Positions 1 to 11,845 are shown, counted from the first letter of the stretch. The stretch is 64,000 nt of DNA from Endothia cerciana (GCA_026119935.1 JALRMH010000010.1:310001-374000), one strand, 5' to 3'. Numbers and translations: made by a program. The notes: generated by a model from the sequence alone, not told the origin.

Positions 1-406
1 GCCGACTTCTGCGCCGAAGCGCAAGAGCCTGCCGAACGGCCGGCCGATGCATAGCTCACAACCTCTCCCGGCGTCTCATTCGCCCAAGAAACGCGTTGGT
101 TTCGGGAGATCTCCGTCCACCTTCAGTGAAATGGACGTGGACGATCCAGCGAGCCCTCGCCGGCCCGCCCCCCACGGGCGTCCCGCAGCGCACGCCCCCC
201 AGAAGATCAACGGCACAGCGGCCCATGGAAGGGATTCGATGCCGGCCCCGACGGGATCGAGCAGGCCCTCACAGATCAAGCCGAGGTTTTCATACGAGGA
301 CCTGGACAAGGTTCTGGACCAGGTGGCCGCGGAGGACCCATCCTCAGAGTCTGATGGCGAGATTGAGCTACCTTCGCGCCGGGAAGGAGCTGGCATGAGG
401 TTATAA
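1..406 (+). CDS. 3' end of an unrecognised, probably nuclear protein (partial)
   Basis: The frame is open from base 2 and ends at TAA 404-406, giving about 134 C-terminal residues; the 5' part lies outside the window. The visible tail is low-complexity and rich in Pro, Ser, Arg and Gly. It has a basic stretch (PKRK near the left edge, then KKR) that could be a nuclear localisation signal, and an acidic, serine-rich end with a short predicted-helical segment (YEDLDKVLDQVAAED). I do not recognise the family, and such tails are poorly conserved. It is probably the last exon of a larger gene. The overlapping frames on both strands here look like shadows caused by high GC. Confidence 0.55.
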   Translation, partial: PTSAPKRKSLPNGRPMHSSQPLPASHSPKKRVGFGRSPSTFSEMDVDDPASPRRPAPHGRPAAHAPQKINGTAAHGRDSMPAPTGSSRPSQIKPRFSYEDLDKVLDQVAAEDPSSESDGEIELPSRREGAGMRL

Positions 407-1314
407 TGTGGCGACGAAATGCCGGTGGGCTGGTATCTTCTCAGGCGCAACAGGTCTCAAAACACCCCGTGAGAGGCGATTCCGCCAAAAGGTGACCCAT
501 GCTTCATAGTCCACCACTTCGTGTCTGGCGCTCCTTTTGATGCACCTTTGCCCACGAGCCGGTCAGAGATATTCTCAGGAGCGGAGAATTCTTCAGGCTT
601 ATCTCCCTATGCTTGATCTTGTCGGGTCAAATCCACCGCTGGGCTCTCGACGCCATGGAGGATGCTCCGACTGACCGGATGAGACGTTTTTGATCTCGCT
701 CTGCCGGTTCTTGTATTCATACACCACAATCAGTTTTGGTTTCATCATATGCGGAGTTCTGGGGTCATGATTTTCATAGCAGAAACAAGTCTGCCCAAGG
801 CGTTCCGGGTCAGGCTCGGGTATGGTGGTGAGCGGACCCAGTTCGCCGCGAGTCGGAACTCGCCATCCATCCACCATTGATCTATCATCAGTGCGCGCAC
901 GTGCGCGCGCGCGCGTCGATTCATTGCTAGGTACCTAGGTCCAACACAGTGGCAGTGATCCTCTCGAAATGTGTTATTTGCATTCATTTGTGTGCCTCGA
1001 CATCACGAACCAGACCGGGACATCTCCCTCCTGGGGTGTAGGGTGCGGATACGAGCTTGGAACAGCGTCACCGGGCCCTCTTGTCTTTTCCCATGCGGCC
1101 CCCCTGGATGCCATTCCAGCGCCATGCCTCGCAGCCAGAGAAGGGGCGGAGGTTTATAGTCACTGCTGGTCGGCACCCCGAGCATGGACCCGCTCACGCC
1201 CACGGTAGGGCATATATAGCCACCCGTTGGCTACGTATCCGTCGAGGTGATCATTGTACAATAGTATCAACAGAGAATTACGACAGGACTGCCTGCGCTA
1301 CCTAGGTATCTCGC
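407..1314. other. Intergenic, tail-to-tail; alternating GC/GT tract
   Basis: No gene is seen. The region separates two convergent genes. Bases 891-916 are strictly alternating purine-pyrimidine (GT/GC/AC steps). They contain a 16-bp perfect palindrome at 893-908 with CACGTG at its centre. Confidence 0.6.
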
Positions 1315-3232
1315 TCACTCAACCTCATAGACCTCAAAGCCCACCAGATCGGGGGCCCAGGTCGCCTCATCCCCGTACGAGGTGAAAACCACCTCGTTCC
1401 CGGAACCCGCGACAAATCCGTCAACGTACACGTAGAGGCGCCCGGAGTCGTACCAGTCCCCCCCGCTGATGGGGAAGGCAAAGCGCGTCCCGCCCCCGGC
1501 CGCCCCGTTCACCGCTATCGTCATGTTGCGCGTGTTGTCCCCCCAGTCCCAGGCGGTCTCCAGCGCCACGTCGTAGTTGCAGAAGTCCACCCCCAGCAGC
1601 TTGGTCCCGGCGGTGGCCGCCCCGACGCCCGAGAAGGTCACGGACGCCGCGGACTGGCCCTCGCCGATGTCCCCGACCTTGGTGCCCGCGGGGAGGCACT
1701 CGCCCGCGGGGCAGTCCACGACCACCGCGTTCCCGGCGAGCGCGGCGTCCTCGGCCGCGGCGTAGTAGCCGGCCGACGTCTGGGTCCCCGACGTGGCGTT
1801 GACGACGTCGGAGAGCACGATGAGCCGGAGCTCGTGGCCGGCGAGCGTCGTGGTGTACGAGCCGCTGAGCGTGCCCAGGCTCCCTCCCGCCCAGACATCC
1901 CGCGCCGACGCCGACGCGATCCCCAGGTCGGCGGCCAGGCTGAGGGTGACGGGCTGGCTGCCGTTGTACCAGTTCGCCAGGCCCACGACCTGGCGGGACC
2001 CGGAGAGCTCGCCCTGCCAGATGTCGTACTGCGCCTCCGTGTAGCGGCGCACCAGCTGCGCCTGCCTCCCCAGGCTGTCCTGGTTGATGGCGATGACCTC
2101 CGCGTTGGAGAGGACCTCGATGGACGCCTCCGGCGTCAGGGAGCCGGCGAGGGCGGACCCGATGACCAGCGGCGACTTGCTGATCGCCCACATCCCGAAG
2201 TGGAACCTCTCCTCCTCGTTGGACAGCGCGTTGAGGCCGACGATCAGCATGTCCATGTCCGCGTAGGCGCCGACCCCGGTGTGCTTGTAGTACGGCACGA
2301 CCTGGTTGGTGATCCGCCAGATGCTCCTCCAGGCGTCGTAGACGTCATTAGAGATCCGCCATGAGTTCGCGATCTGGGGAGCCCTGTTGGTTTTATCAGC
2401 ATTGTACTTCCACGGTACCGTAAGCACTGGGCGCAACACTAGGAAGGGGCCTGCTCACCAGGTTCCTATGTCCTCTCCCACGCCCCATTGGCAAACCTGG
2501 TACACGGTGTCGCGAGACGTCGCGGCGAGTGCGCTGGCCATAACTTCAAAACGCGTAGGGGAGCCTGAGACGGTGCCTGTATAGTCGGCCGCTGTGGTGG
2601 TCGAGTTCGCGTAGCAGTTGTCATACCTCGCGAAAAGCATCAGCTTAAGTTTCAGTGGCTATCAGCCTCGAGCCCGGATAGGGCACAGATGAGCCATGTT
2701 CGAATGTACTCACTTTAACGAATCCGCGCCCCATTCTGCGAATGAGTCCGCATCGGTTATCTCGTGGCCTATGAGAAGCGGATTCAGCCTCGGCCTCGGG
2801 CGGCTTTGATATGCAGGCATATAACAGTTAAAACCTCTAGAAGTCAGAAGACTCACCCAGAGAGGCAGGTTGGTCAGTCGAGCCACACTGATAGTGACCG
2901 GCTCCGGAGTACACGCCGAAGTGCAGGCCCAGATTGTGGATATAATCGCCAAGCGCTGCACCGCCTGACGGGAACGTGGTCTCGTTCCAGACCAGTTGGC
3001 CGGAAGAGTCACGATAATCGGCCGTCCAGCCGCAGTCCGTCGTGACGTAGGTGTAGCCCAGAGTGTCCAGGCCCAGGCTGACCAGCGCGGCTGCGTTGTC
3101 CTGGATGATCTCCTCGGTGGGATAGCAGTCATAGTAGTTGTAGCTGTCCCATCCCATCACCGGAGTAGACGTCCGAACGGTGATTGCCGACACAACAGTG
3201 CCTGTGAGGCACAGGGAGAAGAGGTGCCTCAT
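1315..3232 (-). CDS. Secreted alpha-galactosidase (GH27) with C-terminal CBM35-like domain
   Basis: Likely hydrolyses terminal alpha-1,6-galactosyl groups of raffinose-type sugars and galactomannan outside the cell. Four exons (3232-2857, 2768-2714, 2626-2459, 2383-1315) splice in frame to 555 aa. Each intron has a GTGAG-type donor; introns 2 and 3 have a GCTGAT branch site. The start at 3232 gives a signal peptide (MRHLFSLCLTGTVVSA). GH27 landmarks appear in order: PVMGWDSYNYYDCYP, TTDCGW, LGYTY, the KYDNC motif with putative nucleophile Asp146, and NSWRISND with putative acid/base Asp213. After the (beta/alpha)8 and beta-sandwich parts, the last ~135 residues (DYGV-like turns, YVDGFVAGSGNEV) resemble a carbohydrate-binding module of the CBM35 type. 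The catalytic assignment is firm; the module name is an inference. Confidence 0.9.
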
Positions 3233-3922
3233 TGTCACTGCGCGGTTGTCCTCAAACAGGGCAACCTGGAACTGTGGTTGTGTTGGGCTCGGGACGCTGG
3301 AACAGGTACACAGAGAGACAGTCCTCTTCAACACCTCTATCTGGAAGGGCCTCTTGAGCTTATGTCTGATTCCGTTAAGAGACGTTCGTCAACCTGCAAT
3401 TCAGTAGTACCCCATGGGCACCTAGTCCGCATTCCCATTTGAAGGCTATTTCCGTCCGGGGTTGTATTTAGCGACCAAGGAATCGGACCCCGCATACTAA
3501 AAGTTAATTTGCCGCCCGGCGCCGAAGAAGCGCACCTGTCAGAGACTTTCGCTCATAGAGCCGCTGCTTAATACGGAAAACGCTTTGGAGTTATGGCACT
3601 GGCGTTAGGGGAACTATGAGCGATTGCTAAGCCTATTCGTGTTCGGTACCAAACGTGACAAGACCCACCATCCTTGCGAGGCAACAAGCAACGCAAAGCA
3701 TTTTCATCACCACCTGACTTGCTAAGCTATAGAGACGGCCGTCGTCAGCCCGCAGCTTCTCTTTGGAAACCTTAGAATGTACCCGAGATGGGGCACGTCG
3801 CTGTGATATCTCTCCAGATAGATGCAAATTGCCTGACATTCCAGCACTGCCCGCTTCCTGGATTTTCACGAGTCAGCAAATCGCTTGAGCGTTTGGGCCG
3901 TTCTTCCTTGGCACAGTTGCTC
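3233..3922. other. Intergenic, alpha-galactosidase promoter side
   Basis: Upstream region of the alpha-galactosidase and 3' flank of the next minus-strand gene. No ORF or repeat worth calling was seen. Confidence 0.5.
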
Positions 3923-5501
3923 TCAGGAACGCGGGGAGTTTTCGAGGATTGAGGTAGGGGGGATATAGGCGTACCACATCCACCAGTATTGCGATGAGAT
4001 AGCTTTCGAGTACCAGTAGACGACCAGGATAAGCGCCCCAGGATCCTTTTGCTTCCACAGCTCGCGAAATGCCGGAGACGTGTAGTGGGTGAATGTCGCA
4101 AACTTCATGATGTTCTGCTGGTTATAGTCCTGTGGCAGAAGCTGTGATAGGATGTTTGCAGCACGGAAGTATGGGCTGAAAGCCCATATGGAAGGGTCCG
4201 TTAGGTTGAGGAACTCCAAGATCTCGCCTGGGATATTGGGAAATCCGCCGTCCTTCAGCTCGTCAGGGGTAAAATCTTCATCTCCGCCCCAGGGGTTAGC
4301 CTGGACAAGCATCTCTTGAAAGCAGCAGTCTGGTCTCATGGGATCGCAGAAGTCCCAGATGTCTTGTTTGCCCAGGCTCAACACCAGCCAGTCGGGCTCT
4401 CCTGGCCCCAGGGACTTGAGTGGCCATGCCTCTTGTGGCTTGGTCGCTTCGAAGTGGCATATGTAGATGATGCCCAGGAGAGTCGAAGCAATCCAGCATG
4501 CATCGCGCTCTGACGGAGTCGCGTCGCCATCACACAGCTTCTTGTTGAACATAGCCGTGCCCGTGTAGTAATGGAAGAGCTCTCTCGGAGTGAACTTGGT
4601 ATCTGACGTTGTCTGCGAGAGACGATCGTGCATCAGAGTGAAGGTGAGAACAAGGTGCATCAAGAAAGGGTGCTGAGATCATTAGCGTCCATTCAGAAGA
4701 CGAGATGGTTCATGTTGTGGAGAATTCCCTTTCTGGTGTGCATGTGGTCCAGGCCATGTTGGTAAGGATGGCCGAATCAGGGCTGGGGTCCGGCAAGGTG
4801 ACCTCGGGACTGTTGAACTCCTGTTCCCGCTTGGGCAGACAACGTCCTTCTCAGGTCACAGAAGATGAACGACGTGGGCGCAGACATTTGTGAAGTGATA
4901 CGAGGGAAGGGGGAATGCTTTCGGCCGGAAGCCCGATTGAAATATGTGTATTGGAGCCAGGTTACTCACGAGGCAAGCAAGCCTTGGTGTTTCCGCCTTT
5001 AAGATCCATTTTGAAGCTTCAGTCCCGAGAGTGAGGATGGATCGATGGCTGAATCTATTTAGAGTATCGAGGTCGGATTGTTTCAGAGAATAGATCTGAT
5101 CCGGATCGCCTAACATAGTAGCACTTGGTGACTCCCGTAGGGAATAGTTGACGAGACCAAGGATGGTCTGATCAATTGATACAGGAGACTTTGGGGGCGA
5201 GTCCATGAGCGAGGCTCCATCGAAAGAAAGGACAAGCTCTCCTGCAACCGTGGCCGATCTAGGGCCGTAGTTGCACGCAACTCCGAATGCGACACACGTC
5301 TTGCACTGCGGTTTCGTCTCATCACACTGGGCATGTTCAATTAGCAACGGTCAACGTCTCTTGACTATCAAAGGCCAATCTCACCTTGACGCGCCGCAGT
5401 TTACAGTTGCCACATCCCGATCTCGACTTGCTGTGGGTTTTCCTCTTCCGCCGGACAGCTTTGGCAGAATCCTTGGATACCACCATACATTTGGAGCCCA
5501 T
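3923..5501 (-). CDS. Zn(II)2Cys6 transcription factor, UPC2/sterol-regulator type
   Basis: A sequence-specific nuclear regulator. Exons 5501-5385, 5326-4970 and 4672-3923 join in frame to 407 aa. The zinc cluster is split by intron 1 and is complete: Cys30, 33, 40, 47, 50 and 57, spaced C-x2-C-x6-C-x6-C-x2-C-x6-C. A basic stretch (RRKRKTHSKSR) precedes it, as in the UPC2-like class. The Fungal_trans_2-like regulatory part continues across intron 2, where LACL joins HPFLMHLVL, a well-conserved segment of the family. Intron 2 is 297 nt, several times the local norm, with a GTGAGT donor and a GCTAAT branch site, so a small extra exon cannot be excluded. The start at 5501 is the first ATG after an in-frame TAG. 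The target genes are unknown; the adjacent alpha-galactosidase is only a positional candidate. Confidence 0.82.
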
Positions 5502-6821
5502 GATCGCCGAGATCGACCCAGGAGAAGCGGTGTAGGCTGATTGCTATGCTCAGAGCGTTTTCGTTGCTGGAACTTCGCCGGATGCGTATGAGGGTCCGAA
5601 CCAGGGACGGGGGGGCTCAGTCCATACAGCAGGCTCGGGTTATCCGATCTCTCTCTCTCTCTCTAAATAAAAAAGGAAAGGGAAAAAATGAAAATAGGGT
5701 AGGTACTAGTTGTGTGGGCCTTTGTAGGGGAGCTGGTGAAGCCAAAACAAAGGTGGGAGATGGAAGAATGGCAGCCGAGTGTTCTTTGTGTTGTGAGCTG
5801 TCTCGGGGCTGAGCCCATAAACTCCGATTGGGTTGAGGCAGTGAGACCACCCCTTCCGCCTGGCCCGCTAAGGATCGAGTCTAACCTCGTTTCGTATTTC
5901 CTTCAGTCTGTCATACCCAACCTGGTCAGATCTGGATGACGCGTATGTATGTGCCCTTCGACCAAGCAGAGGCCATCCTGGTGGACGCCTTCTGCGTCAG
6001 TGGTCAGACGAAGATTGAAGTTCGATGCCGGGCGGTCTACTTGAACCTAATTTAAGAGCCGGGCTCGCCTGGCGATCAGGGACTGCACTTTCTTGAGGAC
6101 CCATACGCATGTGATACAGACACATCTCGACCGATCCCATTGGCACGCAGCCGTTAGTTAATGTGCCTCTGAAGAGCTCGAGTCGACATTTCAAAGCGGA
6201 TGCATCATTCATGCCAAGATGCATGGCAACGACAATACGCTGCCTGGCGCGCTACGCGCGTCTAGGTACGGCGTATGTAAACTAAGGACAGATTTAGTTT
6301 TGAGGATTCTACAAGGTATTGAAATGTGACATTGAGAAGGGGGGGGAAAAAAAAAAAGGGGGGGGGGGGTTGGAGGTGGTAGGAGGGGGAATAACATCAG
6401 CAGTGGGTGAAGACGACAGGGCACAAGGACAGCATTGCGAGTGGCAAAAACATACAACACCGGGTATTCGCTAATGGTCATGATTTAACTAATAATCCAG
6501 CGGTTAGTGGCTTATTTGGGGGAGAGCAGATGGGATCCCAAGTTTTCCACCACCTATGGTCATATGTACCGGAAATGACAAATTGCAATATTATTAGTAT
6601 CGGCTGAATTGTCATAAGCTAGAACAAAATGTGACTACCTGGTGGTCAGCTCCTGATCCAAATCTCTTGATTCAATCTCATGTGACCAGGCCCGAGCTCA
6701 TCTCGAAAATAAAACCAAAGCAACTGCAGAATTTAGACAGTACAATCCGAATTTACCAAGCACATTTGAGGAAACAGTCGCATTCATGCGCAGCCCGGCA
6801 TGAACTGTACCATTGGCGCGC
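5502..6821. other. Intergenic, homopolymer and CT tracts
   Basis: No convincing gene. Contains a (TC)n tract at about 5647-5664 and a striking block with 8 G (6339-6346), 11 A (6347-6357) and 12 G (6358-6369). The left part is the promoter side of the zinc-cluster gene; the right part is the 3' flank of the HET gene. Confidence 0.5.
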
Positions 6822-8777
6822 TCAGTCGTCGCTCCTCGCCACTGTCTTTTCTCGTACATATGAAGATCCTGGGTGCCCGCAGAAGCTCATTTGCAAGAAA
6901 GTAGACGGTTGCGCGGACGGCACAGTGGGTGAGCCTGGTGGTCCAGATTTCTCTGCATCCTTGATTGACTGGCGAAATTCCCTCGAGATAAGCAAATCCT
7001 CCAAGGCCAGAAACGCGTCAAGTGCAGTTCCAGCCTTCCAGTTTCCCCAATTATAATCATGCCCTGGAACTGTTATGCCCTGACCCACGATTTCAAACAC
7101 GTTGGTGAGAGGCGGTCGTGACTTTCTTAAAAAAAGCACGACCCTGTAAAACGTAGACCAGTCCTGGAAAAAGAAACACCAGTCTCCATCCTCTGCCTGT
7201 TCAGGCAAGAACACTCCGTTGATAACCTCAAATATAGACATTCTCAAATTGTCCAAAGAGAAGTTCTGGAATGGGACTATTGTGACCGGATGTCCGTACC
7301 CTTCCAAAAGCCACTCTCCATGGAGTTCTCTGAGGCGAAATCCTTCGCCAAATACCTTTAGGCGGCGTACCTCGGATATCGTCTGCTGTGCCGGACTACC
7401 CAAAGCTGATGATTTGCGTCGTTCGATTGCCCTAGCAAGTCCGGGAGTCCACCACAAGCCTGACCTCTGCTGAGAACCAAGCCTGAATACCTCGGCGACC
7501 ATCTCCGCACGCGACTCTAACTCGGACAGTTGGCAATACTCTTCAGAACCTTCATCACTCAAAAGCACCACCAACACTTCCATGGCCACTTCGAAGATGT
7601 CCTTGTCGTAGTCGGGTTTGATAGGGCCATGTCCTTTCCAGTCTACCAGCGCTAGAATACCAAAGCACTTGTCTCTCGCGTTCTCACATTGTAATTCAGC
7701 CTTAAGAATAACTTTCAGCAGTTCGTGTAGCCCTTTGGTTATCTGTCCTGGTAATGCGCCTGCACTTAAAAGCTGGGCGGAGGTCGCATTCGGGGCCGCC
7801 CATATCCCATGCATCTCACTTGAAATCTTCCAGTACTCTTTTGATGATTCCTTGGGTCTGCGAAGGGTTTGGTAGGGGCCCACCGAGTATAGATCATAGT
7901 AGATGGATAGCTTTTCGAAGAGCTCATTCAGGAGGCGAGCAGGAACATAGTGATCCCCACAGCAGAATAACACCTGTGTACCGAGAAATAGCTCCTGAAA
8001 CACCCAGAGCCGTTGGAAATATGGCCGGCACAAAAACGCGTTGATTTGGTTCCAGAGGCTCGACATTCGCGTGTCTGGACGCGCTTGCTCCCATAGCCTT
8101 GCCATCTCCTGTGCTAATCTCTTGTCGACATCTTCCATGAAATCAGCGTCGCCGGTTTCTTTCGGGACACTGCCCTGCTCGGACTTGAGCATTTCCGCCA
8201 AGCTAACACCAGGAAAAGCTTCGCGACAACAAGACAATATATCGCTCATACAGCGACATCGACGACTTATCGAGCTGTCAGTTGCAAAGTCTTTGTTCTT
8301 GTCGAAAATTGTGAAAAGCTCGTCGCTACCATCGGCATCCTCTCCAACACACGCAAGAACGAACTGAGCATACTTGTAAATCCGGCCCATGTGAGATACC
8401 TGCTGCATTTTCTCTGTTGAATCATCCTGGTTGATGCAAACCGAGTCGATCCAGTACCAGGCCTGGTTGTCGTAATCGCACGCCTGGTTCAGTGCGTATT
8501 CACAATTAGGGCGGACCTCTAGCAGCTGCCCATTCACCAAGATGCGAGAGTGGCTTGTTGGGCGCGGACTGCCCCACGTGTACGAGATGGCGGTGAATCT
8601 GTATGGTTCGTTCTTGCTTAAAAGCTGCACTTTCATCTTGCAGTGCAGTTGAGGCTCCCCATTCCTTACATCTGGCTTTCGCGAGACCTGCAATAGCCTA
8701 ATATGATCGGATAGAAGCAATTCATAGCGGTACGTGGCAGGGGGCGCCGGTGCAGATTTGTTGTAAGTGTTATCCAT
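6822..8777 (-). CDS. HET-domain protein 1 (single exon)
   Basis: A 651-aa intronless protein with a heterokaryon-incompatibility (HET) domain at about residues 60-230. The three HET blocks are clear: FTAISYTWGS near residue 62, WYWIDSVCINQDDSTEKMQQV with GRIYKYAQFVLACVG, and LWVFQELFLGTQVLFCCGDH. HET proteins act in allorecognition and regulated cell death when incompatible hyphae fuse; many family members have no known partner. No NACHT, WD40 or transmembrane segment was seen in the C-terminal half, which is the typical uncharacterised HET tail. The start MDNTYNKS is the first ATG of the frame. Confidence 0.85.
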   Translation of the reverse strand: MDNTYNKSAPAPPATYRYELLLSDHIRLLQVSRKPDVRNGEPQLHCKMKVQLLSKNEPYRFTAISYTWGSPRPTSHSRILVNGQLLEVRPNCEYALNQACDYDNQAWYWIDSVCINQDDSTEKMQQVSHMGRIYKYAQFVLACVGEDADGSDELFTIFDKNKDFATDSSISRRCRCMSDILSCCREAFPGVSLAEMLKSEQGSVPKETGDADFMEDVDKRLAQEMARLWEQARPDTRMSSLWNQINAFLCRPYFQRLWVFQELFLGTQVLFCCGDHYVPARLLNELFEKLSIYYDLYSVGPYQTLRRPKESSKEYWKISSEMHGIWAAPNATSAQLLSAGALPGQITKGLHELLKVILKAELQCENARDKCFGILALVDWKGHGPIKPDYDKDIFEVAMEVLVVLLSDEGSEEYCQLSELESRAEMVAEVFRLGSQQRSGLWWTPGLARAIERRKSSALGSPAQQTISEVRRLKVFGEGFRLRELHGEWLLEGYGHPVTIVPFQNFSLDNLRMSIFEVINGVFLPEQAEDGDWCFFFQDWSTFYRVVLFLRKSRPPLTNVFEIVGQGITVPGHDYNWGNWKAGTALDAFLALEDLLISREFRQSIKDAEKSGPPGSPTVPSAQPSTFLQMSFCGHPGSSYVREKTVARSDD

Positions 8778-9325
8778 GTTCGAATAGCTTAATTAGATAA
8801 CGCTGGGTTCGAGACTTATGATTGCGTAAAAAGATGACTGCATGAACGCGTGGATAGCTTTGTAATGATCGGCTGTCCAGGTAGAGAGGCGGTGACGAAG
8901 ATAATAAGCAGGATCACAAGAGAGAGTTGGGATCAGAAGGATACCTAGGTAGGTTGCCCCAGATATATAAGAACCTTGAAGTTGCCGCTGAAGGCGGCCT
9001 CCACTTATAAGCGCTAGTAATAACGCATGCTGACTTACAGATAGGGTGACCACGAAGTTTCTATACGATTACCGGGAACTCCTACTTATCGGGGGGTGTT
9101 TTTGGGTTCCAGAAATCGTCAGTCTGGGTTGCCATTTTCGGAAGGCCAAACCTTGACACGGGAACTCTATGTGGAACGCTTGGGGGAATGGTGCGCATAA
9201 TATATTCATCTGGCAGAAACCTTGACGCAATGGCGCTTATTGAGACAGACGCTGGTGACTGCTCATCGCCGTTGCAGTTGCATAGCGCCATCTGATGCCC
9301 TATTCCAGAGCCTGATGCATGGCTT
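8778..9325. other. Intergenic, HET gene 1 promoter
   Basis: Upstream region of HET gene 1. A TATA-like stretch (reads TTATATATC on the minus strand) lies near 8960-8970. The small ORFs here are not convincing. Confidence 0.45.
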
Positions 9326-10503
9326 TCAGCCAGACGAAGACGCAAGAAACTTCCCGACTTCAGCCGCCAGGATTGAGTGGACGTGGGTCGTCCTAATTAC
9401 TCTATTCGTCAGTCTCCGCTAACGACCCATCCCGAGGTCAAGCCAGTTATAACGGGGGCCGCACTATCACTCACATGTGCCCAGAATCATACCAAAAATA
9501 GTCATAGAGAGGAAGACATCCGTACTGAGTCACTGGCAGCGGCTGGTTGTAGTCCGGACAGTATGAAGTCGTGTTCGTGATCCCGTACTCTGCAGCATTA
9601 TCTAGCACACCGTTCAAAAATGTGTTCGTATCGAAGACTAACGCCGTGACGTCCTCGTGCTGGGACGCAAACGCGGAGGCGTGCTGATCCAGAGTGTCGT
9701 CCCACCATCCGATCATTGTTGTGTTCGGAAGGGGCCCAGCAGCACGCACGAGATTGCCCGGGGTGCGGTTGAGCGGAGGCAGCTTCATGAAGAGCCACTT
9801 CTTGTACCCAGCTTTGTAGACCGGCTCGACGGCCTGCTCGAACATGGTCGTAATCAGCTCGTCGTAAAAGCTGGGGAAGTCAACGCCGAGCTCGGCCGAG
9901 TCTCCAATGTCGTTGATCCCTATCCACACGGCCACCAGCGTCTTGTCCGGATCGACAATGTTCTTGAGCACAGGCTGGCCGTACAGCAGGAACTCTTCCG
10001 TCTGGTTCACGAGCTGGACAGACCAGTTGTGGTGTAGCGGCAGATACTCGACCGATATATCTGCACCGCCGAAGGCGAAGTCCCAGAGCTGGATGTCACA
10101 TGTCTGTGGGTCGGTCAGGCCTTCCTTCACACCACACTGCGTGATGTCTTCGATCCAATTCGGCCCACGGTTCGCGGTGCTGTCCACGTCCTCCTGCATG
10201 ATCCGGTCCGAGAGCAGCTGCTCCGGAGTGTAGGAGAAGTTCAGACTAGACCCGATGAATGTCGAGTTCGCATATCCCAAGGTCCCCTGGGCATATGTGT
10301 ACGAGTCTCCGAAGGCGATGCTGCAGCCAAAGATCAGCCACTTGTTTTGAGAATAAGCCGTCCCCTTTCTGAGTCGCGTACACATATTTCGTCTCGTCCC
10401 ACCGGAAAGGTGATTTCTGGGTCCGAGAGACTGGAGTCGAGCTTGCCAGGAGCGGAAGCGACAGAGCGGCTACACACGCCGTCACGAGCTTCGAGGGATC
10501 CAT
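9326..10503 (-). CDS. Secreted SGNH/GDSL esterase (CE16 acetylesterase-like)
   Basis: Likely a secreted acetyl esterase acting on plant cell-wall oligosaccharides. Exons 10503-10382, 10320-9475 and 9392-9326 splice in frame to 344 aa, the usual CE16 length. A signal peptide (VTACVAALSLPLLASS) is followed by KYVIAFGDSYTYAQGT, created by splicing across intron 1 (GTACGC donor, GCTGAT branch, CTGCAG acceptor), with nucleophile Ser47. Block III is present as WIGINDIGDS, and the Asp-His pair as DSGHMT (Asp319/His322); the codon after that His is completed by splicing of intron 2. Several NxT/S sites suggest glycosylation. The substrate is inferred from family only. Confidence 0.88.
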
Positions 10504-11845
10504 GTTGGTCTATGGTAATACCAAACGAAGGAAGATACCGCTCGAGGCCTGCAATCCAAGAGCGAGAATGCCAATTTATAGTTGGACAATCCGCAGCGCT
10601 ATTCAGGACCGTCCACGACTCCGTCTATTGGTGGAAATGCTGAAGCACTGCGGGTGACCTTGCGTCTTTCGAGTGTGCCCTTGCTGGAGGAGATAAACAT
10701 CATAGATCCAATATCGCCCCATTTTCCAATTCCCCCAGATTTACCCCAACTTCCACTTGGGCACCGCATCTCCTCCGCCATTACCCCTCCGGATTGTGTG
10801 GCGGGTCTTCACGGCTAAACTGCAGGCGCCGGAGGACACTGCAGCGAGTCTATGATGTACACCGCTCACTGCAATGCAGCCCGTATAGGCCCCTGGACAC
10901 CTTGCGCGCGGATAACCTTCCCACGGAAGAAGGGCCGGTTGGGGTGTCTCCGTTCTAACCTGCGTCGGACAACTTACATTGTGACAACATGCAAGAGATT
11001 TAGGCGAGCGAGTGGTGGACAGACTGGTGGGGTCTTCAGAGGTAGTATCTAGGAGCGACAGGCCTTGTTGGATTACAGGCTCTGGCATACTTCTGGTACT
11101 CAGAAAGAGATACTCGTATGCAACTTGACGTCTGAACCCGTAAAACGACCAGCTTCTTTATCTTTTAAGATCCGATAGGGCCTTCTGTAGAGACCCTCCA
11201 AGCGGGGGGATGTATTACCAGTGGCTGCGGCAAATTGTGGACGCAGCCAGGCTTTCAGGAAGTGGTCTCGCGTCGACTTGGCGCTGTCCAAGCCATCATC
11301 AGGACGTCGTCCTCATCCCTTTATAAGTAGCGCAGGCTCAAACCCTATACGTAGCTGTAATAAGAATTCTTGGAATATCCCGGGCCCGGGGATATATGTG
11401 GACGTCAGTAAGCGCAGAGTTCATGAGATCGGTGACCACTATTACGCGCACCGCTGAGCTTTGGGGGCTTGGCATAGCATGAAACCCGACCACAGAACAC
11501 GAGGATGTAGAGGACGGATCGTCCTTCGGGAGAAGACAACAGTCGGTGGGGGCGCAGGCGTGAGCCGCACAGCCACCCCCGGCCAGCGTCAGCGAGGCTG
11601 CGCCCCACGATCATCAGGCACAATGCCGCTCGGCTTCCGGGGTTCTGTCGGTAGGCAGCTGTATATAAAGACGGACGCCTCCCCCCAGGTAAGTCGCGGG
11701 ATCTGGGAAGATCTTGAAACTCGACATTGAACACCGCGAAACTCATCGCATCTCGTGAACTTCGCATCATCCAACAAACAAGACATACCACGCAACAAGC
11801 CGCATCACCAACACCTACCACAAACTCCAACCACACCGCGCCACG
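10504..11845. other. Divergent promoter region between esterase and glycine-zipper gene
   Basis: Divergent upstream region, 1.3 kb. It holds a near-perfect inverted repeat at about 11376-11396 built on CCCGGGCCCGGG flanked by ATAT, and a CA-rich leader before 11846. No coding region is supported. Confidence 0.5.
11661..11670 (+). promoter_or_regulatory. TATA box of the glycine-zipper gene
   Basis: GTATATAAAG lies about 180 nt upstream of the start codon. It is followed by a purine-poor, CA-rich leader with no ATG in a strong context before 11846. This fits a strongly or conditionally expressed gene. Confidence 0.5.

Noticed and set aside
1834..2364. 176-codon plus-strand frame inside the alpha-galactosidase
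   Set aside because: Arg/Asp/Val-rich antisense shadow; the GH27 motifs are on the minus strand.
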